Of a stretch of DNA of 64,000 bases, positions 44,925 to 54,497 are shown in pieces (within the stretch, counting starts at the first letter, position 1; each line of letters starts with the position of its first letter). The stretch is from Vibrio superstes (GTDB lineage: Bacteria > Pseudomonadota > Gammaproteobacteria > Enterobacterales > Vibrionaceae). Below the pieces are notes generated by a model, which was not told the DNA's origin, ran no database searches, and was given only the letters and a program-made list of their open reading frames with translations. Where the stretch lies: the NCBI RefSeq assembly GCF_003569005.1, contig NZ_BCUR01000001.1, positions 1,431,893-1,495,892 on the forward strand, given 5' to 3'. Both the position numbers and the translations under genes were made by a program.

Positions 44925-45575
44925 ATGGCATCAATTAATGAATCAAATAACTTTTTCTACTTCACTCTTTCGTTAGTTTTGATCTTTGTGATGGGCGCCT
45001 TAGCCAAGGAAGTAGAAGGGGAGCAACTGAACTTTATTATTAAGCCTTTGATTTTGAATAGCTTCATCATCTGCTTAGCGAGCATGAAATTCGCTCGTGG
45101 CTGGTACATATACCTGGTTGTGGTCAGTGCTTTAATGGGCCTTGCGATATTTGTTCACTCATTTATGGCTGAACAATACCTAAGTGTCATTATGTTGCTT
45201 TTGATACTTGCCTTTTGCTTTGGCGTTTTTCAATCGACGGCACATCAAATCTTGCTATCTGATCAGATCGACAACAATAAGCTGATCGGTTCTATTGCTC
45301 TGTTTCTGGTCTTGGGACTTGGCTGGGCGGCGGTTTATCTGCTTTTGATCACCTATAACCCGATGGCGATAAATGGCATAGAGGCTGAAGAACATTGGGG
45401 TGATCACTTTGCTGTAGTGACTTACTTTAGTTTTGTTACGCAAACCACGCTAGGGTATGGGGATTACAGTCCTAATAGCCCTTTGGCTCAGGTAGTAGTG
45501 TATTTGCAAGCCGTTACTGGGGTATTTTACATGGCTGTAGTAGTGTCGAGCTTAGTCGGAGCTAGGAAAAGATAG
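44925..45575 (+). CDS. Two-TM-pore type potassium channel protein
   Basis: This 216-residue membrane protein has about six hydrophobic segments. The last two flank a pore loop carrying TLGYGD at 175-180, the K+ selectivity filter. It resembles Ion_trans_2 proteins without a cytosolic RCK domain. It probably mediates K+ flux across the inner membrane; gating is unknown. The terminator at 45589 follows closely. Confidence 0.85.
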   Translation: MASINESNNFFYFTLSLVLIFVMGALAKEVEGEQLNFIIKPLILNSFIICLASMKFARGWYIYLVVVSALMGLAIFVHSFMAEQYLSVIMLLLILAFCFGVFQSTAHQILLSDQIDNNKLIGSIALFLVLGLGWAAVYLLLITYNPMAINGIEAEEHWGDHFAVVTYFSFVTQTTLGYGDYSPNSPLAQVVVYLQAVTGVFYMAVVVSSLVGARKR

Positions 45576-45588
45576 GGTAGCAATAAAA

Positions 45589-45613
45589 CAAAAGCACCGG
45601 TTAGGTGCTTTTG
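45589..45613. terminator. Bidirectional terminator, channel gene / RND pump
   Basis: The arms CAAAAGCACC / GGTGCTTTTG flank a 5-base loop between convergent genes. Confidence 0.82.
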
Positions 45614-45628
45614 TTAATTAGGTTAGTG

Positions 45629-48600
45629 TTATTCGTTGCTCTCTAATTGTTTGCTGTGATCATCAGCTAGGAAGGTGTACACGGTCGGTACAACAAACAA
45701 GGTAAACAAAGTACCAACAGTCATACCAACGGTGATAACTAATCCGATAGAGAAACGGCTTTGTGCACCAGCGCCAGCTGCAGTAAGTAGCGGTACAACA
45801 CCCACAACCATAGCCGCTGTTGTCATAAGGACTGGGCGTAAACGTTCAGCTGCTGCTTTCTTGACCGCTGCAATTTTGTCTCCGGCAAATTCAGGTTGAA
45901 TCTGGTTGGCAAACTCAACGATCAATATCCCGTGCTTACTGATCAAACCAATTAAGGTAACCAATCCTACTTCAGTGTAGATATTCAAAGTATCGATACC
46001 CAAATACAGAGGTATCATCGCACCGAATATAGACAGTGGCACACTCGTTAGTACAATCAGTGGATCTTTAAAGCTCTCAAATTGAGCTGCGAGCACTAAG
46101 TAAATGATAACCAGGGCCAGAGCAAACGTAGAGACTAACGAAGCACCTTCTTGCACGTACTGACGTAGCTGACCTGATGAGTCGATGGCATAGCCGCTAG
46201 GTAGTAACTGCTCAGCACCTTCTTGCATCACCTTGTAGGCTTCACCAATACTCACTCCTGGCATCATCTTAGCTTCAATGGTTGCACTGTTCAGTTGTTG
46301 GAATTGATCCACAGCTGATGGTTGAACACTTTCCGTAATATCAATCACTGCAGAGAGTGGCACCATGCTGCCGTTATTTGAGCGCACATAGTACTGATTA
46401 ATGTCGTTCCAAGAGCTACGATCCATGCGCTCAACCTGAGTAATAACCTGGTAACTGCGTTCATCAATAGCAAAGTAGTTAATAAAACCTTCGCTCACAT
46501 AGCGAGTCAGAACATTACCCACTTCTTGTGCGCTTACATTCATTAAGGCTGCTTTGTCACGGTTTACCGTAATCTCCACCTGAGGCTTTGTAAATGTAAG
46601 ATCGTTCTGAACATAGACAAACTTGCCACTGGTTACAGCAAACTCTTTTAGTTTCTCTGCGTATGTGTACAGTTCCTCATAGGTACCCGTTGGTGTCTTA
46701 ATGACCAGCTGGAAGGGTAGGCCTTGGGCTGTCCCTGGCAGGTCTGGAGGAGAAACGGTAAATACTTGTAGCCCAGGAAAATCTACCGTGTCGTTTTGGA
46801 ATCGAGTCATCATCTCTTTGGCAGAGGCTTCACGAGAATCCCAATCTTTTAGTACGCCCAAGCCAAAGAATTTCGAGTCTCTCTGGTATCCATTTACCAT
46901 AAGGGTCATTTCGGTTTCTGGGTAACTCCCCATGGTTTTTTCTAATGGTTGTGTAAAGTTAGCCACATAGTCAGTATTTGCCTGAGAAGGACCTTGCCCC
47001 ATCATGATAACAACGCCTTGGTCTTCTTGTGGCGCAAGTTCGCTTGCAGTATGAGTGAACATAAACACAAGTGAGATCAGAAAGGTAGCAACCAAAGGCC
47101 AAACCAATAGACGATTCTTAAGTACGACAGTCAGTAAGTTCTCATACTTTTTAGTAACGCCAGCGATGACTTTGTCAATCTTCTTCACAAGAGCACCTTC
47201 GAGTACCTCTTTGTTCAGCATCTTGGATGTCATCATTGGTGTCAGTGTTAGGGCGATAAAGCCTGAAATAAGCACTGATCCCGCTAGCGTAAATGCAAAC
47301 TCAGTGAATAGCTTACCAGTTAAGCCTCCCATGAAACCGATAGGTGCATATACCGCTGCTAGGGTAATCGTCATTGAGATGACTGGACCTGCGATTTCTC
47401 GCGCACTCTTGATTGCAGCATCTACGGGTGACGCGCCTTGCTCTAGATGACGGAAGGTATTCTCAACCACTACGATGGCATCATCTACTACTAATGAAAT
47501 GGCCAGAACCATCGCCAGCAGTGTCAATAGGTTGATACTAAAGCCCATACTCATCATCAAGAACAATGAGCCGATCAAAGATAATGGGATCGTCACCAAT
47601 GGGATGATCATTGCTCGCATTGAACCAAGGAATGCAAGAATGACTATGATTACAATCGCCGCAGCTTCTATGAGTGTTTTTGTTACTTCCTCAATAGAGC
47701 TGTTGATGAATTTAGTTGAATCATAAACAACCTCTGCTTTCATACCTGTCGGCAGATTATCAACTACTGAAGGGAGAACTTTATATAAGCCATCCACAAC
47801 CGTCAGCGGGTTTGAAGTTGATGTATTGCTGATTGCCGTCGTGATAGAGCTGACACCATTGAACAGCACGCGTGAGTCATAAGTGTTTGCTCCTAGTTCG
47901 ACAGAAGCAACGTCTTCCAGGTGTATCAATTGGCCGTCCGCACTCTTGAGTGCGATGTTCTTAAACTCTTCCACTGAAGACGCATCAGTGTGTGCATTAA
48001 TGTCAATTTCAATAAAATCAGCTTTCAGTTTACCTGCGGCACTTACAGCGTTACTGCTCTTAATCGCGTTCTGTACATCAGATGCGGTGATGCCATAAGC
48101 GGCCATTTTGCTTGGATTCAACCAAATTCGCATGGCAAAGTCACTTTGGCCAAGCTGATCGATTTTAGACACACCATCAACGGTTGAAAACGTAGGCTTA
48201 ACTACTCGGCTCACATAGTCTGAGATCTGTTGTGTTGCTAACGAATCACTAGAAAATGAGACATATAAAATTGGCGACTGTGAGGTCGATTTCAGAATAC
48301 TTGGGTCTTGGGTACCAGCAGGAAGTCGATACTTTACTTGCTGAACAAGAGATAAGATCTCAGTTAGAGCCTTATCCGTTGGATAATCCAGTTTCAAGTT
48401 AACGGTAATCAAGGATTTACCTAAGCTACTTTCAGAAGTCATGTAGTCAATTCCCTCTGCTTGGGCAATCTGTGCCTGCAGGGGTTGTGTTACATAACCT
48501 TGGACGCTGGTGGAACTTGCTCCAGGGTAGTTTGTGGTAACGGTAATAACGCCTGTTTCAATCTGAGGGTATTGACGCACTTGCAGTTCAGAAAAGGCTT

Positions 48601-48679
48601 TCAGCCCTAGAATTAACAAGACCAAGCTCAATACAGTCGCTAAAACTGGTCGTTTTATGAAAATGTCAGTGAAATTCAT
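45629..48679 (-). CDS. RND (HAE1) multidrug efflux pump, inner-membrane subunit
   Basis: This 1016-residue proton-driven exporter begins MNFTDIFIKRPVLATVLSL, with 12 membrane helices and two large periplasmic loops. The proton relay aspartates are in ISLVVDDAIVVVENTF. It lies 12 bases after its adaptor gene. It resembles the AcrB/MexF class of Vibrio Vex pumps. The substrate is not readable. No outer-membrane factor is in this operon; the TolC-like gene at 55016 is a possible partner. Confidence 0.93.
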   Translation of the reverse strand: MNFTDIFIKRPVLATVLSLVLLILGLKAFSELQVRQYPQIETGVITVTTNYPGASSTSVQGYVTQPLQAQIAQAEGIDYMTSESSLGKSLITVNLKLDYPTDKALTEILSLVQQVKYRLPAGTQDPSILKSTSQSPILYVSFSSDSLATQQISDYVSRVVKPTFSTVDGVSKIDQLGQSDFAMRIWLNPSKMAAYGITASDVQNAIKSSNAVSAAGKLKADFIEIDINAHTDASSVEEFKNIALKSADGQLIHLEDVASVELGANTYDSRVLFNGVSSITTAISNTSTSNPLTVVDGLYKVLPSVVDNLPTGMKAEVVYDSTKFINSSIEEVTKTLIEAAAIVIIVILAFLGSMRAMIIPLVTIPLSLIGSLFLMMSMGFSINLLTLLAMVLAISLVVDDAIVVVENTFRHLEQGASPVDAAIKSAREIAGPVISMTITLAAVYAPIGFMGGLTGKLFTEFAFTLAGSVLISGFIALTLTPMMTSKMLNKEVLEGALVKKIDKVIAGVTKKYENLLTVVLKNRLLVWPLVATFLISLVFMFTHTASELAPQEDQGVVIMMGQGPSQANTDYVANFTQPLEKTMGSYPETEMTLMVNGYQRDSKFFGLGVLKDWDSREASAKEMMTRFQNDTVDFPGLQVFTVSPPDLPGTAQGLPFQLVIKTPTGTYEELYTYAEKLKEFAVTSGKFVYVQNDLTFTKPQVEITVNRDKAALMNVSAQEVGNVLTRYVSEGFINYFAIDERSYQVITQVERMDRSSWNDINQYYVRSNNGSMVPLSAVIDITESVQPSAVDQFQQLNSATIEAKMMPGVSIGEAYKVMQEGAEQLLPSGYAIDSSGQLRQYVQEGASLVSTFALALVIIYLVLAAQFESFKDPLIVLTSVPLSIFGAMIPLYLGIDTLNIYTEVGLVTLIGLISKHGILIVEFANQIQPEFAGDKIAAVKKAAAERLRPVLMTTAAMVVGVVPLLTAAGAGAQSRFSIGLVITVGMTVGTLFTLFVVPTVYTFLADDHSKQLESNE

Positions 48680-48691
48680 GAATACGCCTAT

Positions 48692-49795
48692 CTATGACTT
48701 GTGTGATTCAGTTGGAAAAGGGCGTGAGTTGTTTACTTTTACTACGGTGCCTTTTTTCAATTGTTGCTGGTTAGACGTTACGATCTCTTCACCTTGCTTT
48801 AGACCCGATAGAATGCCTATTTGGTCATCTTGACGTGGTCCCACTTTAATCAGCTTTTGCTGAACGGTTTTCTGTCCATTCTCTGTGGTCACCACATAGA
48901 CACTGTCGCCATATAATGAGTATGAGATGGCTACCTTAGGGACTGGAACGATAGAGACTGTCTTATTAAGTACGATTTCAGCGTTGATATACATGCCATT
49001 GACAAGTTGATTGCCTTCGCCTTCAACCTTCGCTCGAACGTTGATGTTATGCGATTGCTGGTTTGATGATGGCTGAATTGCAGAGATAGTCGCTGTAAAG
49101 GTTTTACCCTTGTATGCATCGTTGCTGAACGTGACTTTTTGTCCTTCAACTAATAATGGCTGAAAGCTTTCTGCTACTGAGATGTCGATATAGTTGTCAT
49201 TGATACTCTCTAGATCAACGATGAGAGAACCTGGGTTGATGTAATCACCGACGTTCAAAGTTCGAATGCCCAATTTACCTGCGAATGGGGCTTTGATGCT
49301 CATAAAATCAATTTCAGAAGCAATGTATTCAAGATCAGCTGATTGTGCAGCATATTGAGCTTGAGCCTTATCAACAGAATTTCTAGCCGTACTATTTGTT
49401 TTAAGAAGAATAAGTTGGCGTTCTAATTCAATCTTTGAAAGTTTTACTTTTGCGAGTTGGTTATTATATTTTGACTTTAATAAAGAGTCATCTAGTTGAA
49501 CGATAACATCGCCTTTAGAAACTGTTTGACCAGATTTAAAGTTGATTTCTTTTACTTGGCCAGAAATTTGGCTAGTCACTTGCGTTGATTGGTTCGATGT
49601 AACTTGTCCAACAGCTTTTACTGTTTGTGTCCATTGTTCATTTTTGGACATAATAGTAGTAATAGCGACGGGTGGTTTTTTATATTCGCTCATTTTCTTA
49701 GAAATCATATTATTTCTAAAGGTATTGAATCCAAAAACGAATACTAGTATCAGTATTACAGTTAATAGGACGAATGATATTGCTCTCTTAGACAT
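48692..49795 (-). CDS. RND efflux periplasmic adaptor (membrane fusion protein)
   Basis: This 367-residue protein has one N-terminal membrane anchor (about 5-24) and a lipoyl-type domain (VTSQISGQVKEINFKSGQTVSKGD) split around a coiled-coil hairpin (about 105-150). Beta-barrel and membrane-proximal domains follow. It is upstream of and co-transcribed with the RND pump. The gene's promoter lies in the 230-base divergent gap with the His-rich small gene. Confidence 0.92.
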   Translation of the reverse strand: MSKRAISFVLLTVILILVFVFGFNTFRNNMISKKMSEYKKPPVAITTIMSKNEQWTQTVKAVGQVTSNQSTQVTSQISGQVKEINFKSGQTVSKGDVIVQLDDSLLKSKYNNQLAKVKLSKIELERQLILLKTNSTARNSVDKAQAQYAAQSADLEYIASEIDFMSIKAPFAGKLGIRTLNVGDYINPGSLIVDLESINDNYIDISVAESFQPLLVEGQKVTFSNDAYKGKTFTATISAIQPSSNQQSHNINVRAKVEGEGNQLVNGMYINAEIVLNKTVSIVPVPKVAISYSLYGDSVYVVTTENGQKTVQQKLIKVGPRQDDQIGILSGLKQGEEIVTSNQQQLKKGTVVKVNNSRPFPTESHKS

Positions 49796-50026
49796 AGCCT
49801 TTCTTACTTGTGTATGGAAGTTGCTAATAATTTAACGGGTATTGCTCATCAAGTAATAAATCAATGCTAATGAATATCTAACATTCGATAAAGAAAATAT
49901 AATCTAACTATTTCAATGGTTTAGTTGTAAGTTAGGTAAATGTATAAAATAAAAAGGTTATGCGATATTGATGTATCTTATGTTCATTCTATTTAAAGTA
50001 GTCGGGTACTTAACGAGGATAAACAC

Positions 50027-50299
50027 ATGACTAGTAATAAACAAAACACTAAACACGCAACAGCAGAAAAAATGAAAAGAGTGTACGGAACAGAAGTAGA
50101 GCATAAACATAATAAAGACCATTTAGAATTTGAAGATAAGCAACAATCACATCCTAATCAAAAGCACGGTGGAGCTAATGAAGGGCACAAACACTTAATT
50201 AATCATCATCCAGACGGTCATCATAATAAAGAACATCATGACAAGAAACACAGTCATAAAAAATCATCTCGCTTGCATCATAAAACAAGCACTAAGTAG
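50027..50299 (+). CDS. Small histidine-rich hydrophilic protein
   Basis: It is not recognised. The 90-residue protein has 18 histidines (20 percent) and many lysines, has no signal peptide or membrane segment, and is enriched in HH and HxH pairs (NHHPDGHHNKEHHDKKHSH). This composition suggests binding of Zn, Ni or Cu, or proton buffering in acid, but neither is proven. The ATG follows ACGAGG at good spacing. It lies 52 bases upstream of aspartate decarboxylase on the same strand and may be co-transcribed. Confidence 0.75.
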   Translation: MTSNKQNTKHATAEKMKRVYGTEVEHKHNKDHLEFEDKQQSHPNQKHGGANEGHKHLINHHPDGHHNKEHHDKKHSHKKSSRLHHKTSTK

Positions 50300-50351
50300 T
50301 AAATAGCTCAATAACTTGAACAATTTAATGAAATTAATACTGGAATAAATA

Positions 50352-51950
50352 ATGAATCGTAATGATGAAAAATCACTAGAGACGCTAAGTCCTTTTGAAG
50401 TAAAAGATACCTTGATGAAATTGGCGAGCAATAATAAGGACCACGTTATGATTAACGCTGGTCGTGGTAATCCTAATTGGATAGCAACTGAACCTCGTGA
50501 TGCATTTTTCCAACTTGGTATTTTTGCTCTACAAGCGTCTAAATCGACATATTCACAGTATCCAGGCTTTGGTGGAGTGAGCGACCAATGCTGTATTTCT
50601 GCGCGCTTCTTGTCGTTTTGCGAGGACAATGAGCAGGTCGAAGGCATACGTTTTCTTTTAAATGCCTTTAGTTACCTCACCACTCAACTTCATATTGATG
50701 CTGATGAGCTAATCTATGAGTGGGTAGAGGGTATCCTAGGCGACAACTATCCTGTGCCAGATCGCATGCTGAAAAATAGCGAAATTATTGCGAGAAAATA
50801 CATAGAGCAGGAAATGGGGCATAAATCCAATCTGCCTAACTCGCACTTTGATTTGTTTGCTGTCGAGGGTGGAACCGCAGCGATGGTGTATATCTTTAAT
50901 ACACTTAAATCAAACCGCTTGTTGAACAAGGGGGATGAAATTGCTATTGGTGCTCCGGTGTTTACCCCTTACTTGGAAATGCCTGAACTAGAAGACTATA
51001 GCCTGAATAAGGTAGAGATCATGGCTACCGAAGCAAATCACTGGCAGATCCCTGACAGTGAATTAGAAAAGCTTCGTGATCCAAAGATCAAGGCGTTCTT
51101 CTTAGTTAACCCAAGCAATCCAGCATCAGTGAAACTGAGCGATGAAACTTTGCAGAAGATTGCTGATATTGCAAATGAAAGGCCTGACCTAATCCTGTTG
51201 ACTGATGATGTTTACGGTACGTTCACGGATAAATTTACCTCTTTGGCATTGTTAGCGCCAAAAAATACCATCTTAGTTTATTCATACTCTAAATATTTTG
51301 GGGCGACAGGTTGGCGTCTTGGCGTCATTGCGGTAAACGAAGACAATATCTTTGATCGAATGATTGCTGACTTGCCAGAGGCTACGCGTAGCCAGTTGAA
51401 CAAACGTTATAGTGGCATCAGTTTAGATCCACAAAATATTAAGTTTATTGATCGTCTTGTTGCTGATAGCCGAGCTGTGGCATTGAACCATACTGCGGGA
51501 CTTTCAACGCCTCAACAGATTCAAATGTCACTATTCTCTTTGCTTGCGTTGCTAGAAGGAGGCAAAGACTATCAGGACAATGCGAAGCGAATCGTTCGTT
51601 CTCGTTACCATGCTTTGATGGAGCAATCTCAAACAGAGCCAACAATCTCTGAAGATGACCAAAGTGGTGCTTTTTACTATGTAGAAATCAATATCCAAGA
51701 CTTGGCTGCATCTACTTATGGCGAAGACTTCTTTACTTGGATGAAAGCAGAGTACGAACCACTAGACTTCTTGGTACGCCTGGCTGAAGAAAGCGGCATT
51801 GTGGTCATGCCTGGTGGCGGTTTTGATGCTCCTGAATGGTCACTTCGAGTATCGCTAGCTAACCTACCTAAGTCTGCTTACTCTGAGATTTCAACAGCGA
51901 TAAACACTACTTTAGAAGGTTACAATCAGACTTTTTTGAACACTAAATAG
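50352..51950 (+). CDS. aspD: Aspartate 4-decarboxylase (bifunctional aminotransferase type)
   Basis: This 532-residue fold-type I PLP enzyme converts aspartate to alanine and CO2, consuming a proton. The PLP lysine is K314 in SYSKYFGATGWRLG, with NPSNPAS at 253-259 and DDVYG at 285-289. The long N-terminus (INAGRGNPNWIATEPRDAFF) and the length separate it from ordinary aminotransferases. With an AspT-type exchanger it forms the known aspartate-alanine proton-motive cycle; here the AspT homologue sits about 16 kb away beside gadB. Confidence 0.93.
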   Translation: MNRNDEKSLETLSPFEVKDTLMKLASNNKDHVMINAGRGNPNWIATEPRDAFFQLGIFALQASKSTYSQYPGFGGVSDQCCISARFLSFCEDNEQVEGIRFLLNAFSYLTTQLHIDADELIYEWVEGILGDNYPVPDRMLKNSEIIARKYIEQEMGHKSNLPNSHFDLFAVEGGTAAMVYIFNTLKSNRLLNKGDEIAIGAPVFTPYLEMPELEDYSLNKVEIMATEANHWQIPDSELEKLRDPKIKAFFLVNPSNPASVKLSDETLQKIADIANERPDLILLTDDVYGTFTDKFTSLALLAPKNTILVYSYSKYFGATGWRLGVIAVNEDNIFDRMIADLPEATRSQLNKRYSGISLDPQNIKFIDRLVADSRAVALNHTAGLSTPQQIQMSLFSLLALLEGGKDYQDNAKRIVRSRYHALMEQSQTEPTISEDDQSGAFYYVEINIQDLAASTYGEDFFTWMKAEYEPLDFLVRLAEESGIVVMPGGGFDAPEWSLRVSLANLPKSAYSEISTAINTTLEGYNQTFLNTK

Positions 51951-51965
51951 TCAAATTATTCAATA

Positions 51966-52001
51966 AAACCTCTTCTGAGAAATCAGTCGAGGTTTTTTTT
52001 T
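51966..52001 (+). terminator. Terminator after aspD
   Basis: The arms AAACCTC / GAGGTTT have a 16-base loop and are followed by about seven further T. Confidence 0.75.
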
Positions 52002-52061
52002 GTATTTTGGAGAATACTAACCAATACTTCTTCATAAGATACAATAGGTTATAAAAGATTT

Positions 52062-53723
52062 ATGAAGACTCAAAAAGAACAATTTAAAATCGACGAGTGG
52101 ATGTTCGTTCCCTATGAGGATAAGTTTATTCTTCATGGTGAAACGATTGTCATCGATAATCGATTATCTAAGCTCTTTCATTTTCTGTGTGAAAATCCAG
52201 ACACGGTTTTTTCTAGGGATGAATTGATTAATGAGGTTTGGAATGGCTCGATTCTTTCAGATCAAGTGATTACCCAAGCGATTTTTGAGTTACGTAAAAT
52301 CCTCAAACAACATGGTAATCACCCATACGGTTACATTGTAACGGTTCCAAAGCGTGGCTATAAGTTAGATGCAACTGTAGAGAGAGTCATTGAATCTCCC
52401 AAAGCTCTCATTGACAATGTATTCAGGGACGAGGAACCGGAAGCCCAAGAAGATATCGTTTCTGCAGACAATATTGATGAGGTTGCAGAAGACAGTACCT
52501 CAGAAGCAGAATCCTCAGAGTTGGAGACTACTCCGACAGTTGATGTTCAAAAAGCCAATGGGCAGAAGAACGACACTCAAAAAGGGAAGGTAACAGAAAA
52601 AGACAGCAGTGCTGCTCTTATTACTGCGTCAACAAAACCAAGCCTGCGTAAATCAAACAACAAACCTTGGTGGGCTCTGCTAGCAGTGCTAGTCGTGGCT
52701 ATAGTGATTGGGCTGTATGTAAAAAATACGCAGAAAGCCCCAGAAGTGGTTCAATCTAAAAGTGTCAGCATTGCCGATGAGCCTGAAGCAACAAAAAATT
52801 ACCTATCTCTTGAACCAAGGTATGTTCATGTGATTGTTGACCCTAAGATGCTGGATGATGACTATAAGATTGGGATAGCGAAGACGATCTTAGATTTTTT
52901 GAAGGTTTATCAAGACGTTCGCATAACCTACAGTGGGCCAGCGTCTAAGGTCGCAGCTCATGAAATTACACTTGATACCAGCACTAGCCAAAACAAAAAC
53001 TACTTAGAGATAGAATATGTCAACCGTATCTCTGGCCATAAACACCTAGATAGAAAATACGATATATCAGGGCCTGCCATAAAATCATCAATAAAACGCG
53101 CGCTAGATGATATGTTGGACTCTTTTCATATTGAAATCGATAAAGATATTTTGGCAAAGCTTGTCGATGAATTACCCGATAATGAATATGCAATTCAATC
53201 GATTCTTACCGCCTACGCAACGATATATCACCCATACACTCACGGGAGAGGCATAGAGTTGATTCAAGAGGCTGAGAGTTATGCTCCAGATGATCCTTAT
53301 ACGATAGCAACCAGTTATACTTACAGTATCTCTTATCTTTATTTACACCCTACTAGTAACAATGACAAAGCCATCGCTGATTTGAATGCTAGAACTACTG
53401 AGAAGTTCGCTCTATTTACGGATGAAGAGAAGAAGATACCTAAGGTAATGGAAGCAATGGCAATGATGGCTTTATCGAATGATGACTCTCTGAAAGCGAC
53501 CAATATTTTGCAAGCCATACCTTATAATAGAAAAACGGTCATTTACTATATACTAAATGGCAAGGCGGCTGAACTTAGGGGGAATCGCGATTCTGCTGAA
53601 GAGTTTTATTACAATGCTGTGCTTGAAGCATCTTCGACATTAACTTTGAATCTTGCCGAAGTGCTATTTTTTAATAGTGACCTTTCGGATATAAAACAGA
53701 AGATAGAAGAGAATAGCTTCTAG
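52062..53723 (+). CDS. CadC-like membrane-anchored transcriptional regulator
   Basis: This 553-residue one-component regulator has an N-terminal OmpR-type winged helix (about 10-105, with LSDQVITQAIFELRKILK and TVPKRGYKL) and a long acidic, flexible cytoplasmic linker (about 110-200). It has one membrane helix (203-220) and a periplasmic sensor domain with TPR-like helices to the end. CadC and ToxR-type proteins activate genes such as amino-acid decarboxylases on acid stress. Its position right after aspD suggests that target, but this is inference. Confidence 0.88.
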   Translation: MKTQKEQFKIDEWMFVPYEDKFILHGETIVIDNRLSKLFHFLCENPDTVFSRDELINEVWNGSILSDQVITQAIFELRKILKQHGNHPYGYIVTVPKRGYKLDATVERVIESPKALIDNVFRDEEPEAQEDIVSADNIDEVAEDSTSEAESSELETTPTVDVQKANGQKNDTQKGKVTEKDSSAALITASTKPSLRKSNNKPWWALLAVLVVAIVIGLYVKNTQKAPEVVQSKSVSIADEPEATKNYLSLEPRYVHVIVDPKMLDDDYKIGIAKTILDFLKVYQDVRITYSGPASKVAAHEITLDTSTSQNKNYLEIEYVNRISGHKHLDRKYDISGPAIKSSIKRALDDMLDSFHIEIDKDILAKLVDELPDNEYAIQSILTAYATIYHPYTHGRGIELIQEAESYAPDDPYTIATSYTYSISYLYLHPTSNNDKAIADLNARTTEKFALFTDEEKKIPKVMEAMAMMALSNDDSLKATNILQAIPYNRKTVIYYILNGKAAELRGNRDSAEEFYYNAVLEASSTLTLNLAEVLFFNSDLSDIKQKIEENSF

Positions 53724-53740
53724 GTAAGACATGCTTACGC

Positions 53741-53776
53741 AAAGGGCACTGTATATTTAATACAGCGCCCTTTTTT
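53741..53776. terminator. Terminator between the CadC-like gene and the glycine-zipper gene
   Basis: The arms AAAGGGC-CTGTAT / ATACAG-GCCCTTT have one bulged pair and are followed by T6. It can serve both convergent genes. Confidence 0.8.
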
Positions 53777-53802
53777 ATTATAAACAATTGCTTATCCTTA
53801 CA

Positions 53803-54207
53803 CTAATTGAGTATGGTATACCCGCGTTCAGTCATACAGTTTCTCATCACTTTGTTCTTTTCAGTACCATAATCTTGTTGAGCAAGTTGTTTATTAGCCG
53901 AGCTACCTAAAACACCTGTCACTAAACCAATGCCTGCACCAATTTCAGCTCCCTTTGTACCTGAACCGCCGGTAATAGCCCCAGCCCCAGCGCCAAGGGC
54001 AGCCGCTCTTCCCATATGTCGAACTGTTGTTCTTCCTGTACTCTGAGTAGCCTGCATTTGTACTTGATCGCTTAATTGCTCGCATTGATACATATCAGCG
54101 CTGTATTTCTCTTGATCTAATCCTTTGGTGTCAATAATAAGGTTCTGTGCAAATACGTGTGGAGTTAATATTGCGCACGTTAGTACAGCTAGTGTTATCT
54201 TTTTCAT
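53803..54207 (-). CDS. Exported glycine-zipper protein
   Basis: This 134-residue protein has a signal peptide (MKKITLAVLTCAILTPHVFA) and a glycine-zipper membrane-like stretch AAALGAGAGAITGGSGTKGAEIGAGIGLVTG (about residues 67-97, quoted in part as AALGAGAGAITGG). Such domains occur in small envelope-associated proteins of Gram-negative bacteria. The ATG at 54207 is chosen over an upstream TTG. The role is unknown; the neighbour TolC-like gene hints only at envelope stress. Confidence 0.8.
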   Translation of the reverse strand: MKKITLAVLTCAILTPHVFAQNLIIDTKGLDQEKYSADMYQCEQLSDQVQMQATQSTGRTTVRHMGRAAALGAGAGAITGGSGTKGAEIGAGIGLVTGVLGSSANKQLAQQDYGTEKNKVMRNCMTERGYTILN

Positions 54208-54497
54208 CTCTTTACCTGTCAATTGAGTAACTGAAGTGAGAGTAAAGGATCTTTTAGATAAGGTAATAAAGTGACTATAAAGCTTCGATAATGGATTTGA
54301 AATCTAATCAATATCCTATAAAACCTCAAAATCGCCATCTAAAATACAGATAAAAAATCGATAAAGTTACAGTCTAAGCGATTGATTTTAATGGATTATA
54401 TAAAAAATAGCATAGCATGAGGCTATCCTGATAACAAAATCTAATTTCTAACTTAAAATTCTCGTCACTTTAAGAAAGCAAGCAACTGAGAGAATAA

